Positions 1 through 12,055 of a DNA stretch of 64,000 nucleotides are shown in pieces. Both the position numbers and the translations under genes were made by a program. The stretch is from a bacterium (lineage in GTDB: Bacteria > Planctomycetota > Planctomycetia > Planctomycetales > Planctomycetaceae): positions 17,657 through 81,656 of the forward strand of contig WGMU01000021.1 of NCBI GenBank assembly GCA_016124895.1, read 5' to 3'. The notes beneath the pieces were generated by a model. The model did no database searches, was not told where the DNA came from, and saw only the letters and a program-made list of their open reading frames with translations. The stretch's first letter is position 1. Each line of letters opens with the position of its first letter.

Positions 1-1681
1 TCTCACGCAGGATGGGCAGCACCTTGCGGTGGAAGTGTGCGGCCTGCTCGGCGTTCTCACTGGAGGCCGCTGCCAGAGCACGGTCGATCTTCGTCATGAT
101 GAAGGCATCGACCGGGTGCTGTGTTGACGCAACTTGCGGAACGGCGGGCGCCGGATGCTGCTGAGCCCAGTTCCGAGCCACGTCATGACGCCGCTTCCAG
201 AACTCATCCAGGGACGCCGCTGTTGCCCGTCGCGTTTCATCATCGTACCTCGACAGTGAGGCCTCGATTTCAGCCAGAGCCGATTCGATCGCAACATCGG
301 TCAGCGGCAGTCGTTGATTGCTGCCGGCAGGAGTCAGCACGTTATACGACCTGCCGTCAGGCGTCTGGACCGCGACACAGATCTCGCCGGTTTCCGTGCG
401 GATGCCACTGCCGCCGACGACGACTTCAAAGACAACGCGCCGTCTGCCACTGTCGGAGGCCGACTTCAAACTGATCACGGCACTGACCTCCTGCTGGTGA
501 TAACCGTGACGCCTCAAGCCGGGCAGCGGTGGTTCCGGGACCGGCGTGATCGGCTCCTCGCCGTCTGGTGGACGCTGCATGTAAGGCTTCATCTCGGCGA
601 CGAGCTGACCGTCGATCCACAGGCGACCCAGCGATCGAGCCCGAACCAGGAAGGTGTGCTCACCAGCCGGCAGTTCAACATCAGCCGCCATGCGCAGCAG
701 CAGAGGCGCCGTCCAGCCCGTGCGGAGACCCCAGTCATCGAAATGCAGCGGCAGCCGAGGCAGCAGGAATGAATCCCCAGTCCAGCGAGCAGACTCGGCC
801 GGCCACATTTCGCCTTCGTACAGCCAGCGATCGTTCGTCGGCAGCCCTTCGCTGATCTGCACGACCACGCGGCCATCCATAACGTCGGGTACGTCGGGCA
901 TGACAGCCTTCTGCAGCACGGCAACACGCGGGCCACCGACGCGGTTAAAGCGAGCCGCCAGGACCTTGTCGTCCAGCGCCGCTCGGTGGACCGCTACGGC
1001 ATCAAGCAGCCCTGCGTAGCTGTTGCCGATACGGACCTCATCGTCATCCACAACCGGCGGCTCGGTGGTCGCTCCGCCCATATCCCAGGTTCCGTCAGTC
1101 GCCACGCCGTCGATCCAGCCGCGGACCGACTTCGGATCGCCAAAGCGATAGCTCACCGCAATGTGATGCCAGCCGGTCGAAACCGGGAAGCCGGCCTTTG
1201 AGGTCCAGCGATGCCAGTGCCGGTCACCGGCGGACAGTCTGGTCGCGAAGAGAAAGCTCAGATGCACGTTGCTTTTCTGACCGACGATACGCAGCGCCCA
1301 GTTCTGATTATCGCGGCTGAACCTCGGCGATCCCGTACGGCCCTTGCCAATGATGTAGCGCGGCGAGGCGTCACGGATCGACGCCGGGTTCACCCACGCT
1401 TCGATGGTGATCGCGTCGCCGTTGGTGAAGTCGAAGTCGCTGTCCGGACCGGGATCGGACACAGCCAGATACGCGGACGAGTCGACTCGGATGGCCGTAT
1501 TGCTGGCCGCCATGTCCGGAAACTCGGGTGGTCGAGGCCCGGCCTGATCCCGCTGGACGTTGCCATGAACCGTGACTGGCGTGGCTTCTTCCGTGCCGAA
1601 GTCCCAGCGAGTGACGAGAGCGTCACCAGCCGAGGCCAGCGAGAAGCTCAGCAGGAGAGCAGCGGAGGCAAATGGGGACAT
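1..1681 (-). CDS. LamG-domain protein, probably a PSCyt1/DUF1549/DUF1553 protein (3' end beyond window)
   Basis: The minus-strand frame is open from an ATG at 1681 to the window edge, about 560 codons. It starts with a signal peptide (MSPFASAALLLSFSLASAGDA). Residues of roughly 25-260 read as a LamG/concanavalin-like lectin domain (AITIEAWVNP, GWHHIAVSYRFG, GWIDGV, DEVRIGNSYAG). A beta-rich middle follows. The last visible residues (HPVDAFIMTKIDRAL, then HFHRKVLPILRE) resemble the start of DUF1549 and the entry to a planctomycete cytochrome C CxxCH segment, so the rest of the protein should lie to the left. It is the last visible gene of the minus-strand sigma/FecR/PSCyt1/DUF1501 cassette, 144 bp after the DUF1501 gene. 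LamG is clear; the C-terminal family is inferred from context and the final residues. Probably exported. Confidence 0.75.
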   Translation of the reverse strand, partial: MSPFASAALLLSFSLASAGDALVTRWDFGTEEATPVTVHGNVQRDQAGPRPPEFPDMAASNTAIRVDSSAYLAVSDPGPDSDFDFTNGDAITIEAWVNPASIRDASPRYIIGKGRTGSPRFSRDNQNWALRIVGQKSNVHLSFLFATRLSAGDRHWHRWTSKAGFPVSTGWHHIAVSYRFGDPKSVRGWIDGVATDGTWDMGGATTEPPVVDDDEVRIGNSYAGLLDAVAVHRAALDDKVLAARFNRVGGPRVAVLQKAVMPDVPDVMDGRVVVQISEGLPTNDRWLYEGEMWPAESARWTGDSFLLPRLPLHFDDWGLRTGWTAPLLLRMAADVELPAGEHTFLVRARSLGRLWIDGQLVAEMKPYMQRPPDGEEPITPVPEPPLPGLRRHGYHQQEVSAVISLKSASDSGRRRVVFEVVVGGSGIRTETGEICVAVQTPDGRSYNVLTPAGSNQRLPLTDVAIESALAEIEASLSRYDDETRRATAASLDEFWKRRHDVARNWAQQHPAPAVPQVASTQHPVDAFIMTKIDRALAAASSENAEQAAHFHRKVLPILRE

Positions 1682-1825
1682 GAAGGGTCTCCGGAAGGGG
1701 CCAGGCAGAATGTCTGTCAGACAGTCTGGACGGAGGGAACAAAACACGCGGCGAGCGCGGCAGTGGCAACGTCAGACGCCACTGAGGCGGGAAGAACAGA
1801 AGGGGATCGTCGACAGACCGGATGC

Positions 1826-3242
1826 CTATCCCACGGAAAGAATGTCCTTGAAGACGCGGCCTTCGTTCTGATCGATGCGCTCCATCTGGCCCTTGTGGAG
1901 ATAGACCAGTTTCTTATGGTCAACTCCCATCAGAGCCAGAATGGTCGAGTGAATATCGTGGACGTGCAGGCGATCCTCGACGGCGTGCAGGCCGACTTCG
2001 TCGGTCGATCCGTAGGCGTGCCCCGCGCGAACTCCGCCGCCGGCCATCCACATGGTGAAACCGGTCGGGTTGTGGTCCCGGCCGTCGCCCTTTTCGCTCA
2101 TCGGAGTCCGGCCGAATTCACCGCCCCACACGACCAGCGTCGAGTCCAGCAGGCCGCGCTGTTTGAGGTCCGTCAGCAGAGCCGAAACCGGCTGGTCCAT
2201 CGCACGGCACATGGTCGAATGGTTTGCTTCGATGCCCTTGTGAGCATCCCACTTGCTGCCGGCTCCGTGATAGCACTGCACGAAGCGGACACCACGTTCG
2301 ACAAAGCGCCGCGCCAGCAGACAGTTGCGCCCATACGCCTCGGTGTCTTTGTTATCGAGCCCGTACAGTTTCTGCGTCTCGGCGGTTTCTTCGGACAGGT
2401 CAACGGCCTCGGGCGCGTGAGCCTGCATCTGATAAGCGAGTTCGTAGCTGCGAATCCGCGCGTCCAGTTCCGAGTTGTCCTGACGCGTCGCGGCGTGCCG
2501 TTTGTTGATCGTCGCCAGGAAGTCGAGTTCCAGCCGCTGCTGTCTCGCATCCACGGATCCCGGTCGACCGAGGTTGAGGAACGGTTCGCCTTCAACCTGC
2601 ATCGCCGTGCCCTGATAGAGCGCGGGCATGAAGCCGGCTCCCCAGTTACGCGGCCCGTTGACGACCGTTCCCTTGCGATCCTGCATGACGACAAACGCCG
2701 GCAGGTTTTCGTTTGGAGTCCCCAGACCGTACGTCACCCACGCTCCGAGCGACGGCCGGCCGGCGAACTGCGTGCCCGTGTTCATCTGACAAACGCCGCC
2801 GGAATGGTTGATGCCGTTCGTCCAGCAGGACCGGATGACAGCGATGTCGTCCGCGTGCGTGGCGATGTTCGGAATCCAGTCCGAAAACCACTGTCCGCTT
2901 TCTCCATGCTGCCGCCACTTGCGCTGATCAGCCAGGACCGGCGAGTCGAATTCCCCCATCGCCGTGATGACTCGCCCAAAGCTGTCCGGCAGTGGTTTTC
3001 CCTCGAGTTTCTTCAGCGCAGGCTTTGGATCTGTGAGGTCCAGGTGCGATGGTCCTCCTTCCATAAACAGGAAGATCACGCTCTTCGCACGCGCCATCCG
3101 GTTCATCATGCGCGCGGCAAGCGGTGACGGAGCGACAGTTGTTTCGCCGGCCGACAGGCTTTCGCTCAGCAACCCGGCCAGAACGAGCGCTCCGAATCCG
3201 CCCCCGGCCTGCAGCAGCATGTCCCGGCGTGAGATTTCGCGG

Positions 3243-3253
<11 letters not shown>
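1826..3253 (-). CDS. DUF1501 family protein with Tat signal
   Basis: 475 residues of the DUF1501 family, which has an alkaline-phosphatase/sulfatase-like fold and is greatly expanded in planctomycetes. The N-terminus carries a twin-arginine leader (SRRDMLLQAGGG then a hydrophobic stretch), so folded export is likely. Family hallmarks visible include FLFMEGGPSHLDLTDPKP, RSCWTNGINHSGGVCQMNTG, VRFVQCYHGAGSKWDAH and VVWGGEFGRTPMSEKGDGRDHNPTGFTMWMAGGG. Its start overlaps the end of the upstream PSCyt1/DUF1553 gene by 11 bp, so the two are probably cotranslated. DUF1501 and DUF1553 proteins are almost always paired; they are thought to take part in carbohydrate or sulfated polymer handling at the cell surface, but no enzymatic activity is proven. 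Confidence 0.93.
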
Positions 3254-6341
<3,088 letters not shown>

Positions 6342-6387
6342 GGCGTGCTCCGCTTAAGTGCGCCGGGCAGGATACCTGGCTCACGAT

Positions 6388-8100
6388 TCACTTCTGTGCC
6401 GGAAAGCCACCGATAAAGACCGGGTCGATGAAGTGCTGATCGTCCAGGGCGTCCTGCAGGAACAGCTCCTCGACGTGATCGCCGATCGAGTAACCGAGGT
6501 CCGACAGATCGATGCCGACGGCCAGACCGCGGAACTTCACGACCTGACGCCGAGGTGTACAATCGACTGATTCCAGTTCAGTGATTGACCGAACCGGCTG
6601 GCCAAACATGAAGACGTCGAAGTCCGTCAGATCGAGAGCCGACGGGGATTCCATCGTGAGATCAAACACGCGGATCGTGTGAGAATGCAGACCCGGCCGA
6701 AACTTCAACGGGCTGATGTGAAACGCATCGCCATCCGGAGGGTTCGCAAAGGTCTGCAGATCGAACAGAACAAGGTCCGCTCCAGGGCCATTCATCACCG
6801 GAGACTGAAAACGGATGGCCATGCCTGGTGTCCCGGCCTCCGGATCGAGGCTCGGATCAGCGGTCAACGGTTCTTCGCTGCCGCCGGGATTGATCACTCC
6901 TGTGACCAGGCTGCGGTCGGCAGTCAGATCACGACGCTGTGCCGGCAGCGTTCTGCCGCTGCAGAGGAACGCTCCGGACTCGCCGCGAAACCAGGTCACT
7001 TCAACCGGAATGAGTTCTTCCACGGGAATCTCACAGACCACTCCGTCGCGCTGCACCGTGACGCTGATCAGCTCTTCGGCGTCACCGTCACGTCCGGTCG
7101 TCGCTTTGTATGAAACGACTCGGTCGGGCAACCGACGCCGATAGCGGGCCACGTCAAACGGAATCGTATCCGCGGTAAATTCGCCGACGTGAGCAAACTT
7201 CTGAGCGTTGTTCGCCGTCAGCCGAACGGCCGACTCGTCGACGACACCAGAGCCAGCACGACCGCGTGGACTTTCGCGTCGCTCATAAATGTCCGCCGCG
7301 CCTTCGACGACCTGGACTTCGGTCTCACTGGTTTCCGAGACGTTAACCGTGAACCGTGTGCCGCGATCAACGACGCGCGTGACGGGCGTCTCGATACGGA
7401 AACCTTCGGCGCCATCCGGTGCGTGGACTGAGCAGCGGCCGACATCCAGTGCGAGACTCTCAGCCGAGGCAACACGAAAGACTGCCGGGCCTTCAATGAT
7501 CGCGGAAGCTCCCTTCGGAAACGCCAGTTCGACCAGACCGCTCATCAGCACATAGTCGCGCTGGCGCGAGAGCGACGACCCGACGGGCGGCGACAGTTCG
7601 CCGAAGAATTTCGCGTGCGACTGGCTGGCAAGGTGAACGGTTTCGTCAGCCGAAACATCGGACGTCGGCACCATCCAGAAGGGCCACGAGATCAGCAGAG
7701 CAAGAACAAGTCCGGCGACGGCGATCAGGCTGCGAATCACTGACCGGCGACGGCGACCTGCGGGAATGCGAGCCTGGCGGTCACTGGAAGTTTTGACCGG
7801 CGCTTGATGACACACAGGATGCCGGTCCCACTTCTGCACTTGCCCCATTACACCGACGACGAAACTGTCACCGTCAGTTGGAAGCTGCGTCAGCGTCTTT
7901 GCGACGAACTGCTCGTGCCGGGCAACTTCTTCGGCGGCAACCAGGCCGAGCATCCGGTGTGTCTGGAACAGGTCGGCGGCCTGCTTCAGCAAGCCATCGT
8001 CGGACGCCAGCAGTTCCTGCAGTTCCGCCACACCGGCTTGGTCGAGTTCACCTTCGAGGTAATCGGTCCAGAGTTCTTCAAAGCGATCCTGCGGACTCAC
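6388..8100 (-). CDS. FecR-domain membrane protein, probable anti-sigma/signal partner
   Basis: 570 residues. The first ~120 residues form a cytoplasmic helical region (LWTDYLEGELDQAGVAELQELL). One hydrophobic segment (about 125-147, VIRSLIAVAGLVLALLISWP) follows a basic run RRRRS, then a FecR domain (SLSRQRDYVLMSGLVELAFPKGASAIIEGPAVF, FRIETPVTRVVDRGTRFTVNV). The C-terminal ~200 residues are a planctomycete-type extension without a name I can support. Its ATG overlaps the stop of the sigma-factor gene by 4 bp (8097-8100), so the two products are made together. By analogy with FecIR pairs it should tether or sense for the sigma factor and control the PSCyt1/DUF1501 genes downstream. Confidence 0.88.
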   Translation of the reverse strand: MSPQDRFEELWTDYLEGELDQAGVAELQELLASDDGLLKQAADLFQTHRMLGLVAAEEVARHEQFVAKTLTQLPTDGDSFVVGVMGQVQKWDRHPVCHQAPVKTSSDRQARIPAGRRRRSVIRSLIAVAGLVLALLISWPFWMVPTSDVSADETVHLASQSHAKFFGELSPPVGSSLSRQRDYVLMSGLVELAFPKGASAIIEGPAVFRVASAESLALDVGRCSVHAPDGAEGFRIETPVTRVVDRGTRFTVNVSETSETEVQVVEGAADIYERRESPRGRAGSGVVDESAVRLTANNAQKFAHVGEFTADTIPFDVARYRRRLPDRVVSYKATTGRDGDAEELISVTVQRDGVVCEIPVEELIPVEVTWFRGESGAFLCSGRTLPAQRRDLTADRSLVTGVINPGGSEEPLTADPSLDPEAGTPGMAIRFQSPVMNGPGADLVLFDLQTFANPPDGDAFHISPLKFRPGLHSHTIRVFDLTMESPSALDLTDFDVFMFGQPVRSITELESVDCTPRRQVVKFRGLAVGIDLSDLGYSIGDHVEELFLQDALDDQHFIDPVFIGGFPAQK

Positions 8101-8693
8101 GACACACCTCCCTCAGCGGCTGCCATCTTCGTTTCGACGCACTGCTGCAGTTTCTGTCTCAACTGCCAGAGCTGTTTCTTGACCGCCGCTACTGAGCGAC
8201 CGCTGCGAGCCGCCATTTCGTCCAAAGGAATCTCCTCGTCGTACCGCCAGGTAATGAACCGCCGCAGATGCTCACCGAACTGCCCGAGACACTGCTCCAG
8301 ATAATCGAGCTTCCTCGTCCACAGTTCCGGCGGTTCCGAGGCCCGGCGGTCCAGTTCTCTCTGCAGCAGATCCGGCGCATACCGAGCGTGATAATCCGCA
8401 ACGCGACGCAGCCGGGTCGTCTCTGTCTTCAACTGATAGCGCGCGATCGTGAACAGCCACGCGGAAAAATTCGTCCCGATTTCAAATTCGCTCAACCGCA
8501 TGTAGGCAGCCACAAACGTCCGCTGCGCAATTTCGTCGACGTCGACTCCCGGCGGAGCCTGCGCCGCCAGCCACGCCCGCAAAGGGCGTTCAAACTGCCG
8601 CACGATGCGTTCAAATGCGGCCACCTCACCGTGCTGCACGCGGTGTAATGACTCGTCAAGCAGGTCGTCGGACGTCGTCTCGGAATTGCTCAT
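8097..8693 (-). CDS. ECF-type RNA polymerase sigma factor
   Basis: 198 residues from the ATG at 8693; an upstream ATG at 8744 would add 17 unconserved residues. Sigma-70 region 2 is visible at about 20-90 (AFERIVRQFERPLRAWL, DVDEIAQRTFVAAYMRL, NFSAWLFTIARYQLKTETTR). Region 4 is at about 150-185 (IPLDEMAARSGRSVAAVKKQLWQLRQKL). The type matches the short sigma factors that head planctomycete and verrucomicrobial PSCyt1/DUF1501 operons. The stop overlaps the FecR start (ATGA), which supports co-regulation. I could not identify a target promoter. Confidence 0.9.
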   Translation of the reverse strand: MSNSETTSDDLLDESLHRVQHGEVAAFERIVRQFERPLRAWLAAQAPPGVDVDEIAQRTFVAAYMRLSEFEIGTNFSAWLFTIARYQLKTETTRLRRVADYHARYAPDLLQRELDRRASEPPELWTRKLDYLEQCLGQFGEHLRRFITWRYDEEIPLDEMAARSGRSVAAVKKQLWQLRQKLQQCVETKMAAAEGGVS

Positions 8694-8763
8694 GCCATTG
8701 ACTATGGCAGATGGGGTCCTGCGGTTACCCCTGACGGAACACATTTTCCGAATTTGTTTCCGG

Positions 8764-9624
8764 TCACTTCCCGATCAGCCTGCGGTCCTCAGTGCGATCG
8801 AGGATCCCCTCCAGAAACATCGCCACCTGCTGACCGAGGAATTCGTTCCCCGGACCGCTGAAGTGGACGTCATTGGGATTCTGCAGCTCGGCAAGCCGTG
8901 GCCTGACCGCCGTAAACAGATCATCGATCGCGATCTGATGCTTCGCCATCAACTCGGCAGCCGCGGCATTACGCTCGACAATCGAAGCCGCCACGTACTT
9001 CCTGTCGGAAACGTCCGGGATCGGCGTCGTACTCGCCCAGACCAGAGTGGCGCCCGTTCTGCTCATCCGATCAATGAGCTGTTCAAGACGCTGCGTGTAG
9101 TCAGCAAGCGGCGTCGCGCGATCGTGGATCCCGAAGTTGAAGTGAATGACGTCCCACTTGCCGTCCCCGAGCCAGACATCAATCTTTCTGACTCCGGTCG
9201 CTGTCGGACCACAATTGGCCGGAGCCCGATGCACGTTGGCCTTGCCGGTCAGTTCACGGCGAACCGTCTGTGTATACGCGCGTGAGACCGAATCGCCGAT
9301 CAGCAGAACTCGCGGCAGCGCGGGATCGTCCTCAACGAAATCCCAGGCATTCGATCGTCCAGCAACTTTTTCGCGTTTATGAATCGGCAGATAGAATCCG
9401 CCCAGCTCCGCCTGGAGAGTCTTCTCCCAGGCCTGCCGTTCGGGCGAAAGACCTGCAACCCACGTCTGATATTTCGCGTCGAGTTCTGCTTCTTCCCGAG
9501 CCTTTCGGGCCTCCGCTTCCGTTGCGCTGGTCGGCTCGGTCCTGCTGGACTGAGCACTGCTTCGCACGGGCAGACACGACGCTGCCAGCAGAACCATCAC
9601 AAGCGATCGAAGTCTCTGGTTCAT
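8764..9624 (-). CDS. Secreted SGNH/GDSL-type hydrolase
   Basis: 286 residues with a signal peptide (1-24, ending SSAQ). Block I GDS is at 110-112 (VLLIGDSVSRAYTQTVRREL) with Ser112 as likely nucleophile. Block II/III is seen as NCGPTATGV and HFNFGIHD, and the final block is NDVHFSGPGNEFLG at 251-264 with His254. These fit the SGNH superfamily, which covers esterases and acetylhydrolases acting on carbohydrates; the exact substrate cannot be read. A Glu/Ala-rich linker (34-50) precedes the domain. It lies 70 bp upstream of the sigma-factor gene on the same strand, so it may share the transcript, and is divergent from the DUF3604 gene. Confidence 0.85.
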   Translation of the reverse strand: MNQRLRSLVMVLLAASCLPVRSSAQSSRTEPTSATEAEARKAREEAELDAKYQTWVAGLSPERQAWEKTLQAELGGFYLPIHKREKVAGRSNAWDFVEDDPALPRVLLIGDSVSRAYTQTVRRELTGKANVHRAPANCGPTATGVRKIDVWLGDGKWDVIHFNFGIHDRATPLADYTQRLEQLIDRMSRTGATLVWASTTPIPDVSDRKYVAASIVERNAAAAELMAKHQIAIDDLFTAVRPRLAELQNPNDVHFSGPGNEFLGQQVAMFLEGILDRTEDRRLIGK

Positions 9625-9733
9625 CAGGATACTTCCTTTTGTTTGTCTTCAGTGATCTCAGGCAACTCAAGTGACTCGCATTGAACGGCCGGCTGCGATG
9701 AGAATGAATCATCGTCTGCAGTCAACATCGTCC

Positions 9734-9742
9734 AGGAAAGGA
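9734..9742 (+). promoter_or_regulatory. Ribosome binding site deciding the DUF3604 start
   Basis: AGGAAAGGA ends 9 bases before the ATG at 9752 and favours that start over the longer frame that opens at 9671. Confidence 0.55.
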
Positions 9743-9751
9743 CTCAGCCGA

Positions 9752-12055
9752 ATGCTTGTTTCCAGTGTTGCTCCGTCCGGCCGTGCCGGGATTCTGCATC
9801 ATTTCGACCTGTCTGACGAGGAGCGGCTGCGGAAGCACGGAACGGGAACGCACACGCCGATTGACAGCCTGACCGTCAGCGAAGCGACGACCGTCGACTT
9901 CGAGTGGCAGATTGGTGAAGAGCCTGTACGGACCGGCGGAGATCTGCTGGTTGTCTGGCGCTGGCCGTTTGACTGGAGCAATCTGCAGCCGGACGATCCA
10001 ACCAGCGACGGCTTCATGCGGCTGGAGTTTCTGCCCGCTGGCGACGCGATAGCAGAAGCCGACGGTGACTCGCAGGAAGCTGGCAACGTCGAACTGAGTC
10101 TTCGCTACAACTGGATTGCCGGCATCGAGCCGTGGCACCACCAGATTCGTATCAACGTGGCGAGTGGCGAATTGCGTCGCGGCGACCGGGTCCGACTGAC
10201 GTGCGGCGACCGCTCTCAAGGCGGCGGAGGCTGGCGGGCTCCGACCTGCGTCGACGATGAGTGCCGCTTTCTGATGCTCATTGACCACCTCGGAGATCAG
10301 CGTCGGCATCGCCTGGTCCAGCAGCCAGCGTTCCGCATCACGCCGGAGCCAGCCGTTCAACTTCGTGCGGTCATCGTTGAGTGCGACGTCGCCATCGGTC
10401 AGCCGGTGACGCTGATCGTTCGTGGCGAAGACCGCTGGGGAAACGCGACCGCGGTGCTCTCTCCGCCACACATTGCGGCGTCTGATGGCAGCACAGGCGC
10501 AACGATCACACCATGCGAAACAGAAATGGTGCGACCGGCGAATCACTTCGCGGTGACGTTTCTGAAACCAGGCGATCACCAACTGACCGTTGCAGCGGGC
10601 GGCTTGTCGACCACTACGAATCGCGTCTGCGTCCGTGCCGCTCTGCCGGAGCTGCAGCTCTTCTGGGGCGATCTGCATTCCGGCCAGACGCAGACCGGCT
10701 GCGGTTCCGGATCTCTGGCTCAGTCGTACGCCTTCGGTCGCGACGTTTCAGGACTGCAGTTCATGACCCACCAGGCCAACGATCATTACGTCACGCTCGA
10801 TGACTGGCAGCACACCCGCGAGGTCACCAGGCAATACAACGAATCGGGCCGCTTCGTGCCGATCCTCGGCTGTGAATGGAGCGCGCTGACCAAAGACGGC
10901 GGCGACCGCAACGTATTCTACTTCGACGACGAACCGCAACTGCGGCGCAGCGACCGCTTCTTCCGCGAGGCCGATCCCGACCCGACTCCAGACGCACGCA
11001 CGGCACCCGAGTTTCACACGGCGTTTCGTGATCTGAACGTGCTGGTCAATCTGCACGTCGGCGGGCGCATGACGAATCTCGACTGGTACGAGCCGAAAAT
11101 CGAGCGGCTGTGCGAGACACATTCGACCCACGGCACCGTCGAGTGGTTCTTCATGGACGCTCTGGCACGCGGTTACCGAGTCGGACTGACGGCGGGAACC
11201 GACGGTGTAATGGGGCGTCCCGGAGCCGACCATCCGGGCCGACGGCTGATCCGCAACCTGCGTAATGGCCTGACCGCCGTTTACGCGCGCGAGCTGACCC
11301 GCGAAGCGCTGTGGGAAGCGCTGCAGCAGCGCCGCTGTTACGCGACAACCGGCGAGCGCATCCGACTGTGGTTTGAAGTCGACGGCGAGTTAATGGGCTC
11401 AGAACTGCAGACCGCGAACTCCCCGACGATCAGGTTTTGCGTTGACGGAACGCAGCCGATCGAACGTGTCGATCTGTTTCGGGGCGTTGAGGTCATCCAG
11501 TCGTGGACGGTCTCTCCGCCAGTTGTGTCGCCAGGCAACGAGTCCGTCGAACTGCGGATTCTCTGGGGCGGCACGGAGCGCAAAGGGACTGCGCGGCTGC
11601 AGCGAGTCGACTGGGACGGAAGTCTGACCCTCTCAAGCCACACGGTCGAATTGATCGAATCGATCAACTTTCAATCGACGGAAGACCGCGCGACGGCGAC
11701 CTCGCCCACGCAGATTGACTGGACCAGCCAGACGGCCGGTAACGCCGCCGGGATTCTGATCCGCGTACGCAGCAATGACTCAACCGAACTGACCTTCGCC
11801 ACGGGACCGGCGACATTCACAGTGAAACTCGCCGACGTCCGCAGCGACACACATCGAGTCGACGCGGGCGGCGTCAACCGGTTCATCCAGATCGGACCGC
11901 CGCCAAACGCCAGTGGCGCGCAGTCGTTTGAGCAGGAATTCGTCGACACCGAACCATTCGACGGCGAATTTCCATACTGGATTCGAGTGACGCAGATCGA
12001 TCAGTCGCTTGCCTGGAGCAGTCCGGTCTACGTGACGCGATTGCCGCAAGGTTAG
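9752..12055 (+). CDS. DUF3604 family protein (PHP-like metal-binding fold)
   Basis: 767 residues from the ATG at 9752; the frame is open back to 9671 but those 27 codons are low in conservation value and an AGGAAAGGA site precedes 9752. The N-terminal half is beta-rich. The family signature begins with ELQLFWGDLHSGQTQTGCGSG near residue 300, where the GDLHSG histidine is PHP-like, then FMTHQANDHY, PILGCEWSALTKDGGDRNVFYFDD, and VGLTAGTDGVMGRPGADHPGR. These are typical DUF3604 motifs, a family often near sulfatases and in polysaccharide loci. No signal peptide is evident. Its 3' end overlaps the end of the convergent membrane-protein gene by 4 bp. Confidence 0.85.
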   Translation: MLVSSVAPSGRAGILHHFDLSDEERLRKHGTGTHTPIDSLTVSEATTVDFEWQIGEEPVRTGGDLLVVWRWPFDWSNLQPDDPTSDGFMRLEFLPAGDAIAEADGDSQEAGNVELSLRYNWIAGIEPWHHQIRINVASGELRRGDRVRLTCGDRSQGGGGWRAPTCVDDECRFLMLIDHLGDQRRHRLVQQPAFRITPEPAVQLRAVIVECDVAIGQPVTLIVRGEDRWGNATAVLSPPHIAASDGSTGATITPCETEMVRPANHFAVTFLKPGDHQLTVAAGGLSTTTNRVCVRAALPELQLFWGDLHSGQTQTGCGSGSLAQSYAFGRDVSGLQFMTHQANDHYVTLDDWQHTREVTRQYNESGRFVPILGCEWSALTKDGGDRNVFYFDDEPQLRRSDRFFREADPDPTPDARTAPEFHTAFRDLNVLVNLHVGGRMTNLDWYEPKIERLCETHSTHGTVEWFFMDALARGYRVGLTAGTDGVMGRPGADHPGRRLIRNLRNGLTAVYARELTREALWEALQQRRCYATTGERIRLWFEVDGELMGSELQTANSPTIRFCVDGTQPIERVDLFRGVEVIQSWTVSPPVVSPGNESVELRILWGGTERKGTARLQRVDWDGSLTLSSHTVELIESINFQSTEDRATATSPTQIDWTSQTAGNAAGILIRVRSNDSTELTFATGPATFTVKLADVRSDTHRVDAGGVNRFIQIGPPPNASGAQSFEQEFVDTEPFDGEFPYWIRVTQIDQSLAWSSPVYVTRLPQG

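Noticed and set aside
1211..3127. 638-codon plus-strand frame
   Set aside because: It lies opposite the DUF1501 and LamG genes, has Arg/Val-rich low-information sequence and no recognisable family; high-GC shadow.
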